Below, piece after piece: positions 1 through 5,024 of a stretch of DNA of 10,298 bases (position 1 is the first letter of the stretch; each line of letters begins with the position of its first letter). The translations under genes and the position numbers were made by a program. The DNA lies in assembly GCA_030696545.1 (NCBI GenBank), contig JAUYSA010000030.1, positions 1 to 10,298 of the forward strand, given 5' to 3'. Origin of the DNA: Hyphomonadaceae bacterium (GTDB taxonomy: Bacteria > Pseudomonadota > Alphaproteobacteria > Caulobacterales > Hyphomonadaceae). Under the pieces are notes generated by a model. That model did not search any database. It was not told the DNA's origin and saw nothing but the letters and a program-made list of their open reading frames with translations.

Positions 1-572
1 AGGTTACGATGGTTTGTGAGAATGTAGTCGATGCCGTTGACGCGATTCGACGTTTCCTCGCCGCAAGTGAGCGCCATGACGATGTCGCGGCTGGGCTTGA
101 AGGTTCTTTCCTGCTTGAGCCGGATCATCATATCGAGCCAGACAGCGGCCTGCCCCTTCATGTCGGCCGTGCCACGGCCGTAGACGTAGCCGTTCTCCTC
201 GAACAGCGTGAAGGGATCGCGCTCCCAGTCCGCGCGTTTGGCGTCGACGACGTCGATATGCCCCATCAGCAGCACGCCCTTTTTCTTCGCGCCCGGCGCT
301 CGTAGCGTTGCGACGAGGTTGCCATCATCCGGCTTGCCGGGCGGCACGATGAGCTGAAGGTCGGCGTCTGCATAACCCGCAGCCTTGAGCCGCGCCTGCG
401 CCACCTGCACCACCTTGGTGCATGAGCCTGTGGTGGGCGAGGAATCGATCTCGACCATCTCCTCGTAGATGGCGCGGAACGCCGCGCGTCCTGCGTCCGG
501 CTGCTGTGATGACGCAGTGGGCGTGATCGCCGTTATAAACGCCAGAGAGGCTGCAACTGTTCTGAACCGCAT
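1..572 (-). CDS. M20-family zinc metallopeptidase, exported (partial, C-terminus beyond window)
   Basis: The N-terminal 190 residues of a co-catalytic di-zinc peptidase of the M20 (carboxypeptidase/ArgE-like) family; the rest lies beyond the left edge. The start ATG at 572-570 opens a Sec-type signal peptide (basic MRFR, hydrophobic stretch to about residue 20, likely cleavage near SSQ/QP), so the enzyme should act in the periplasm. Metal and catalytic motifs are in order: GHIDVVD (His105, Asp107), then GRGTADMKGQ (bridging Asp137), then TCGEE (general base Glu172, metal ligand Glu173). All expected residues in the visible part are intact. The ribosome site is weak (CCGGGG, 7 bases before ATG). 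Substrate cannot be told from this half; M20 enzymes cleave C-terminal or N-acyl amino acids from peptides. It lies 81 bases downstream of the winged-helix gene on the same strand and could share its transcript. The family call is firm; the specific activity is open. Confidence 0.93.
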   Translation of the reverse strand, partial: MRFRTVAASLAFITAITPTASSQQPDAGRAAFRAIYEEMVEIDSSPTTGSCTKVVQVAQARLKAAGYADADLQLIVPPGKPDDGNLVATLRAPGAKKKGVLLMGHIDVVDAKRADWERDPFTLFEENGYVYGRGTADMKGQAAVWLDMMIRLKQERTFKPSRDIVMALTCGEETSNRVNGIDYILTNHRN

Positions 573-653
573 GATCGAACCCCGGATTTTTCCTGCCCGC
601 CCACTGTCACCAGCGGGGCGGCCAAGACAAGCCCGCGCGTGTTTACGCAGGGA

Positions 654-1151
654 TCAAGGGAATGGCGCAGTTTCGTCCGCCTTCGTGTCTGTGACGCCTG
701 CGCAGCCAAGCTGGCGCAGGCGCGCGTCGTAGCGCTGAACGGCGGCATATACATCCTGCACGGATTTCTGAATCGCCCCCTCGCCAAACCGCCGCGTCGC
801 CCTCACGCGCCCTTCCTCGTCTTCCAGAAGAAAGCCGGCAGCCACCATTTGCTGAATTTTCCTGCGCACAGTTTCACGCGGCATCGCCAGCCGGTCTGAC
901 ACCAGCAGGCGTGATATGGAGCCGCGAAATTCTTCCGGCGGCCTGACCAGCTCCAGGACTTCCGGCGGCGTCGAGGGATCAAGCAACATGGGACGCATCG
1001 TCGCTTCGCTGACGCAAAGATAGATCAGCAGACTATCGAGATCGACATCGGCAATGCCTCGTGCGGCGTAGAGCACATCAAGCACCAGCTCATTCGCTGC
1101 GAAGGCGTGCGACCTCATGCGCTGCGGAAGTTTTTCTTCATCGGGATCCAT
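654..1151 (-). CDS. Small winged helix-turn-helix protein, putative transcriptional regulator
   Basis: A 165-residue cytoplasmic protein with no signal peptide or membrane segment. Residues about 77-120 read as a winged helix-turn-helix: helix ISRLLVSDRL, turn AMP, recognition helix RETVRRKIQQMVAAGFL, then a charged wing LEDEEGRVRATRR. This is the layout of MarR/GntR/Crp-type DNA-binding domains, although here the domain lies in the second half of the protein. Residues 15-75 are predicted helical (LVLDVLYAARG, LDSLLIYLCVSEAT) and resemble nothing I can name; they may form a dimer or ligand domain. The C-terminal helix (132-148) could also dimerise. The start at 1151 has a good Shine-Dalgarno (GGAGA, 6 bases upstream). 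The gene is divergent from the zinc-ribbon gene, a common layout for autoregulators. Function as a regulator is inferred from the fold only; targets are unknown. Confidence 0.75.
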   Translation of the reverse strand: MDPDEEKLPQRMRSHAFAANELVLDVLYAARGIADVDLDSLLIYLCVSEATMRPMLLDPSTPPEVLELVRPPEEFRGSISRLLVSDRLAMPRETVRRKIQQMVAAGFLLEDEEGRVRATRRFGEGAIQKSVQDVYAAVQRYDARLRQLGCAGVTDTKADETAPFP

Positions 1152-1297
1152 GACTGTCTCCGTCGAACTCTACCCAAAATGGGGATGGGCGGTGTGTGCG
1201 GGCCTTAAACCCGCGCCTGACTTCCATCATCATAGCTCCGTCATCGCGACGGCGCCCGAACAAAGATGGCGCGCGCCTGACGAAGGAGGAGTGCAGT
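1152..1297. promoter_or_regulatory. Divergent intergenic region between winged-helix and zinc-ribbon genes
   Basis: These 146 bases must supply the start signals for both divergent genes. I see no convincing -35/-10 pair on either strand. Two short palindromes are present: GCGGG-CCTTAAA-CCCGC (1198-1214) and CCGTC-ATCGC-GACGG (1238-1252). Either could be an operator or a chance GC-rich hairpin. The role as a promoter region follows from gene orientation, not from a recognised motif. Confidence 0.35.
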
Positions 1298-1495
1298 ATG
1301 AATTCAACTTTTCTGGAACCTGTTCGCGCAATTGTGTGCAGGGCTTGCGGGAAGCTTCTGAAAATAAGCGCTATGCCGGTGGACGCGTCTGGCCGCGCGG
1401 CGATCAATTTTCGAATGACCTGTCTCAAATGCCATCATGGCGACACGTATAATCTGCATGATGTACTGCAGCTGAACGCGCGAAGGTCTGTCTAG
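1298..1495 (+). CDS. Small zinc-ribbon protein (two CxxC knuckles)
   Basis: A 65-residue protein with CRAC (Cys14, Cys17) and CLKC (Cys42, Cys45) separated by 24 residues, the spacing of a four-cysteine zinc ribbon. The first knuckle plus CGKLL resembles the single-domain Com-like zinc proteins (phage Mu Com has CKNCNKLL followed by CPRC), which bind nucleic acid or regulate translation. That likeness is from memory and is only a hint. There is no signal peptide or membrane segment. The frame is open further upstream, but ATG 1298 is chosen because a near-perfect Shine-Dalgarno (AAGGAGGA, 1283-1290) lies 7 bases before it and the zinc-binding core begins soon after. The strong site suggests high translation. 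The gene is divergent from the winged-helix gene and its TAG stop overlaps the stop of the convergent YWTD gene. Function is unknown; a zinc-binding nucleic-acid or adaptor protein is the best guess. Confidence 0.8.
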   Translation: MNSTFLEPVRAIVCRACGKLLKISAMPVDASGRAAINFRMTCLKCHHGDTYNLHDVLQLNARRSV

Positions 1496-2472
1496 GCCCA
1501 GCAGATTCCCGTCAGCATTCCCTGACCCTTTAGCAGAACGCGCTGGTCCGAGCCGTCGATATTGGACAGGCCGATATCGCCTTCCAGGTTTGTCCAGGCG
1601 AGGCGATTGCGCGGAAGATCAAGCGCGACGCCGATCGCTTCGCGCAGATTGCGGAGCAAAATCTTCCTGTCGAGGCGCGTTGCAGGATCATAGCCGGGCG
1701 CGGGGTCCATCGGCGCGGAGGACAGCGTGTTGTCGCCGCGATCCGTCCAGTACATCGTGCGCGTCGCCAGATCGAGGTCGAGATCAATCGGCTCGGACAT
1801 ACGCGAGAACAGCGTGATCATGTCGCGCCGGTTAGTGGGCGTGGCGCCGGCGGGCGCCTGCATGTTGATACGGCGGATCAGCCCCTGCCCCGCATTGTCG
1901 CCGCCCTTTTGCGTCCAGTAGATGTGGCCGCGCGCGGGATCGAGCGCCATGCCGACACACCAGCGCGACTGGTCGCCCTTGTCGCTGACGGGATTGCCCG
2001 TGATCACCAGCGTTTCCAGCTTCGAGCCATCGAGATTGCAGCGCTGGATCGCCATTCCTTCGCGATCCGACCAGTAGAGCTTGCTGGCGGCCTCATCGAT
2101 CTTCAGCTGCTTGGGCGTGAACGTTCCGCCGGGCGCGACGATAGTTGCGACGTTCGAGCCATCCTTCTCGCAGCGCATAATGTAGCCATCGCGTTCGGCG
2201 GCGCGGCCCATGTTCGTCCAGAAGATATGTCCGGTGGCGGCGTTGACCGCGATGCCGTCATTGACGCCAGTCGGGCGCGAGCCGTCGGCGGGGGAGTCAT
2301 CGACGAGTGTAATGGCGGCGGACGCGGCGGGGTCAAACGCGAACACCTTAGCTTGTCCGAGATAGTAGAGCTTCGGCGTGGGGCCAGTGGCGACGCCTGC
2401 CGTTGCGCAACCGGCAAGCGCGAGGCTACCGCCGATGCCTGCCGTGAACTGCCTGCGGTTCCAACCCGTCAT
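1492..2472 (-). CDS. Tat-exported YWTD-repeat beta-propeller lipoprotein
   Basis: A 326-residue exported protein. The N-terminus carries a twin-arginine motif (NRRQF, residues 5-9), a hydrophobic stretch and a lipobox LALAGC with Cys22, which suggests Tat export followed by lipidation; Ala at +2 favours the outer membrane. The body has five spaced YWTD-type motifs (IFWTN 83-87, LYWSD 132-136, IYWTQ 184-188, MYWTD 240-244, LAWTN 291-295), each followed by a strand with an N/MDGS-like turn (NLDGS, NIDGS). This is the signature of LDL-receptor class B repeats, which build a six-bladed propeller, so binding rather than catalysis is likely. Bacterial relatives are, as I recall, sometimes misnamed 3-hydroxyacyl-CoA dehydrogenase. 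The frame stays open to 2634, but ATG 2472 has a GAGGT ribosome site and the signal peptide, while the extra codons read through the intergenic repeat. Ligand unknown. Confidence 0.88.
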   Translation of the reverse strand: MTGWNRRQFTAGIGGSLALAGCATAGVATGPTPKLYYLGQAKVFAFDPAASAAITLVDDSPADGSRPTGVNDGIAVNAATGHIFWTNMGRAAERDGYIMRCEKDGSNVATIVAPGGTFTPKQLKIDEAASKLYWSDREGMAIQRCNLDGSKLETLVITGNPVSDKGDQSRWCVGMALDPARGHIYWTQKGGDNAGQGLIRRINMQAPAGATPTNRRDMITLFSRMSEPIDLDLDLATRTMYWTDRGDNTLSSAPMDPAPGYDPATRLDRKILLRNLREAIGVALDLPRNRLAWTNLEGDIGLSNIDGSDQRVLLKGQGMLTGICWA

Positions 2473-2546
2473 GTCTGACCTCGGACGTCTGATGCGTCGT
2501 GGCGCGAGAATAGAGCGGGATTGATGAGAGAGGAAGCGGGGCTGAT

Positions 2547-2717
2547 GCCGGTTAGCACGCCCTCGTCCTTCGAGACGATCGCTTCGCGATCCCTCAGGAT
2601 GAGGGCTAATAGCGGCTGATTGAGTAGCCCTCATCCTGAGGGATCGCAGGCGTGTCCGGTCAACGATGGCGCTGTCTCGGGGCGATCGTCTCGAAGGACG
2701 AGGGCGTGCTCACCGGC
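2547..2717. repeat. Composite interrupted inverted repeat (REP/MITE-like palindrome)
   Basis: Two nested inverted repeats occupy the spacer between the two lipoprotein genes. The outer arms 2554-2582 and 2682-2710 (29 bases) are exact reverse complements, and extend to 2547-2582 and 2682-2717 with one mismatch. The inner arms 2586-2608 and 2625-2647 (23 bases) are also exact, with a 16-base loop. On the left the outer and inner arms are separated by only TTC; on the right by 34 unrelated bases (2648-2681). Each inner arm is itself a small palindrome (CCCTCA-N3-TGAGGG), and GATCGC-TTC-GCGATC lies at 2577-2591. No target-site duplication is visible at the ends. The core resembles intergenic palindromic units I recall from alphaproteobacterial genomes. 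As RNA it would fold into a very strong hairpin between the two minus-strand genes. Confidence 0.9.
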
Positions 2718-2743
2718 CATTGAGGTCGAGATGCACAAACCGC

Positions 2744-3442
2744 CTAGTACTCGTGTTCCTGCATCCAGCTGATCATGATCTCCTCGACATAGGCGGATGC
2801 CTTGCGGATCGCGGGCTCGATTGAAGAGTGCGGGCTTTCGCCGAGGACGGCATCCTCCGTCTGAACATCCGGCGGGATGTTGAAGCGAACCGTCGTGCGG
2901 CAGCCTGGGGCGATCTGGCTCAACTTGCCGCCATGCCAGTCGGTGACGAAGCCGCCATGGTCCCAGCCGAAGCCGGACAGCGTGAAAGGCTTGCCGTTCA
3001 AGCGCTCGACCGTTTCAACCCCGTCGCCGAGATTGATGCCGCCGGGGCCGGTCCATTCCGAAACCTCGCCGCGAATGGAGACACTGGTGAGAACCGTGCG
3101 CTCTTCCTCGTTCGCGAATGTCACCTGGATACGGCGGGAGCGATCTTGCGGGTAGATGGCCGTGACGTTGACCTTCTCACCTTCAGCGCCGTCGATCGTT
3201 TCGGGTACGACATTCTCGGCGCCGAATATCTCGGCCAGCGTGCCCGCCGTGGCGTCCTGCGAGAAGGGCTTGCCGCAGATGATGGTGAGCGTGTCGGCGA
3301 TGGTAGCTGGAATTTTTACCGCGCCTGCATCGGCAGCAGGTGTTTCCGCGACTTCTTCGGGCGCAGATGGTCCTTCGGCCTGCTCGGGACCGCCACATGC
3401 GGCCAAAGCCAGAAACGACAGACTGGCGATGGCCGTGCGCAT
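2744..3442 (-). CDS. Lipoprotein of unknown function with GFGWDHGG-type domain
   Basis: A 232-residue lipoprotein. The signal peptide ends in the lipobox LALAAC (Cys16), followed by an acidic, Pro/Ala-rich linker (about 18-48) typical of outer-membrane lipoproteins. The mature domain (about 50-230) holds two spaced cysteines (Cys56 in CGKPF, Cys181 in PGCRT) that could form a disulfide, and two similar GKPF segments (57-60 and 150-153). The second lies in ETVERLNGKPFTL followed by GFGWDHGGFVTDWHGGKL, which is rich in aromatic and glycine residues and looks strongly conserved, but I cannot attach a named function. The start at 3442 is favoured over upstream in-frame starts because it begins the signal peptide and has GGAGAG 4 bases upstream. 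No partner is obvious: the downstream YWTD gene is 271 bases away beyond the inverted repeat. The upstream side is divergent from the CLC gene. Confidence 0.8.
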   Translation of the reverse strand: MRTAIASLSFLALAACGGPEQAEGPSAPEEVAETPAADAGAVKIPATIADTLTIICGKPFSQDATAGTLAEIFGAENVVPETIDGAEGEKVNVTAIYPQDRSRRIQVTFANEEERTVLTSVSIRGEVSEWTGPGGINLGDGVETVERLNGKPFTLSGFGWDHGGFVTDWHGGKLSQIAPGCRTTVRFNIPPDVQTEDAVLGESPHSSIEPAIRKASAYVEEIMISWMQEHEY

Positions 3443-3628
3443 TCTTCTCTCCGAGACTGGCGCGAAGCTGTCGCAAGCCGCAGCGGCTGTCCACAGCATG
3501 AGACGCCCACCTGAATTCCGTCGATGATCGTGGAATTCCACGTTTCCGGTCCGTCAGGACACTGAATTTTTCTCCACGCGCGTAATAGCGCCTTGACCCG
3601 GCGCGTGTGGACCGCAGAACTCCCCCCA
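3443..3628. promoter_or_regulatory. Divergent intergenic region between lipoprotein and CLC-family genes
   Basis: These 186 bases should contain promoters for both genes, but no clear -35/-10 pair stands out. Possible operator-like structure: GAATTCC (3513-3519) and GGAATTC (3532-3538) form an inverted repeat with a 12-base spacer, the right arm lying inside the perfect palindrome TGGAATTCCA (3531-3540). A small hairpin GTCC-GTCA-GGAC follows (3549-3560). An AT-richer stretch (GAATTTTTC, near 3564-3572) is the likeliest melting region for plus-strand transcription. Confidence 0.35.
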
Positions 3629-4978
3629 ATGTCGCGCGCGATATACCGCCCATCCGGTGAAGTCATCGACCGCCCCAAGCGCGGCGGCCTCTACATGTGG
3701 GGGCTGGCGATTCTTGTCGGCGTGCTCGCGGCGCTGGCGGTCGTGATAATCCAGGCACTGGTGATGTACGCGCAGTTCCTGGCGTTTGGCGCCGCTTCCG
3801 GGCGGATGTCGTCGCGACTGGTCGAACTGCCATGGTGGAGCCGCATGATCGGGCCCATCGTGGGTGGCGCACTGATCTGCCTGCTCCTGCGGCTTGGCAT
3901 ATCATGGGGATGGGGCCCGGCGCCGCGAGCATTTGGGCTGCAGGACATTGTGCAGAACCGGCGACTGCGCGGGACGATACGATCCACGACACTTTCGTTG
4001 CGGGATGCGTTCCTTTCGGCGCTGGTGGCGATCGTGTCTCTCGGCTGGGGGGGGAGTTCGGGACGCGAAGAACCGGCCGCGCACCTTGGCGCGAGCTTGG
4101 CCATGCTGCCGGGGCGGCTGATGGGGCTCAATCTCGCGGCGCGGCGGATGCTGCTGGGCATGGGGCTGGCGGCAGCGATCTCGGCAGCGCTTCATGCGCC
4201 GATCGCGGGCGTGTTCCTGGCGCGCGAGCTGGTGTTGCGGCGGCTGCGGCTGTCGCAGATGGGGCCTGTGGTGGTGGCGTCGGTGAGCGCGTGGCTGTTT
4301 GCGCGCTGGCTGATGGACGGGCGGTCTGTGATCGACATTCCGGATGTCGGCGTGATCCTGCCGCAGGTGCATCTGGCGGCGCTGGCGGCGTTGCCGGTGC
4401 TGGCGATGTTTGCGTATGCGGCGACGATCATCTGGGCGCGGACGCCAGTGATGGTCGCGGCGTTCGCGGCGCAGGTGCGTGTACCGTTGTGGCTGCTGCC
4501 GGTATTTGGCGGGGTGATACTTGGCGTGATCGCGCTGGCTTTCCCGCAGGTGTTGGGGATCGGCTATGAGCCGCTGGCAGCGGGGCTGGGCGGGAACTAC
4601 ACTGCGGTGCTGATGCCTGTGCTGGCGCTGGCGAAGATCGCGGCGGCGGCGGTGACGTTCGGCTTCAGGTGGGGTGGAGGGCCGATCGCGCCGTCGCTTT
4701 ATGTCGGCGCGATGATCGGCGCGAGCCTTGGCGTGGCGGCAGGCCTGCTGCTCGGCATTCCCGCGCCGCAGGTCTATTTCGGTTTGCTTGGCATGGCGAT
4801 CGCGCTGGCCGTGTTGCTCGATGCACCTTTTACGGGGGCCATTCTCGCCGCCGAGCTTTCGGGATCGCCAGAGGTGGGCGCGGCGAGCCTGCTGTGCTGC
4901 TTTGTGGCGTGCATGGCTGTGCGCCGCCTTGCTCCCCCGATGGGCGAAGAGACAGGCCAGATGCTGCGCTGGCGCTGA
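3629..4978 (+). CDS. Divergent CLC-family (chloride channel/antiporter-like) membrane protein
   Basis: A 449-residue polytopic inner-membrane protein of CLC length (ClC-ec1 is 473) without C-terminal CBS domains. Family marks: GSSGREEPAAHLG (142-154, canonical GREGP), LHAPIAGVFLARE (188-200) and GGGPIAPSLYVGAMIG (349-364, canonical GxFxP). The external gating glutamate is kept (Glu147). By ungapped comparison with ClC-ec1, the central serine motif GSGIP reads AFGLQ (101-105), the inner proton glutamate (E203) is Leu201, GIFAP reads GPIAP with proline at the chloride-coordinating amide, and the C-terminal pore tyrosine segment is missing. Transport specificity therefore cannot be assumed. ATG 3629 is chosen, but neither it nor the in-frame TTG at 3593 has a good ribosome site, so the start is uncertain by 12 residues. 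Codons are mostly G-ending, unlike the next genes. It is 46 bases upstream of the M28 gene and may be cotranscribed. Confidence 0.85.
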   Translation: MSRAIYRPSGEVIDRPKRGGLYMWGLAILVGVLAALAVVIIQALVMYAQFLAFGAASGRMSSRLVELPWWSRMIGPIVGGALICLLLRLGISWGWGPAPRAFGLQDIVQNRRLRGTIRSTTLSLRDAFLSALVAIVSLGWGGSSGREEPAAHLGASLAMLPGRLMGLNLAARRMLLGMGLAAAISAALHAPIAGVFLARELVLRRLRLSQMGPVVVASVSAWLFARWLMDGRSVIDIPDVGVILPQVHLAALAALPVLAMFAYAATIIWARTPVMVAAFAAQVRVPLWLLPVFGGVILGVIALAFPQVLGIGYEPLAAGLGGNYTAVLMPVLALAKIAAAAVTFGFRWGGGPIAPSLYVGAMIGASLGVAAGLLLGIPAPQVYFGLLGMAIALAVLLDAPFTGAILAAELSGSPEVGAASLLCCFVACMAVRRLAPPMGEETGQMLRWR

Positions 4979-5024
4979 GGCGTGACCTCTTCTATCGTTC
5001 CGCCTCAAGCGGCGGAGACCGGGC

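Noticed and set aside
595..621. CCGCCC...GGGCGG hairpin upstream of the M20 gene as a terminator
   Set aside because: The stem is only 6 bases with a long loop, and no T-tract follows on either strand.
1909..2478. Plus-strand frame of 189 codons antisense to the YWTD gene
   Set aside because: It shows no motif, and the opposite strand has clear YWTD repeats and an export signal.
2473..2634. Upstream start for the YWTD gene adding 54 residues
   Set aside because: The extension translates the intergenic inverted repeat and would bury the Tat/lipoprotein signal peptide.
2547..2717. CRISPR array or IS element
   Set aside because: There are no regularly spaced direct repeats and spacers, and no transposase coding capacity; the structure is two nested inverted repeats.
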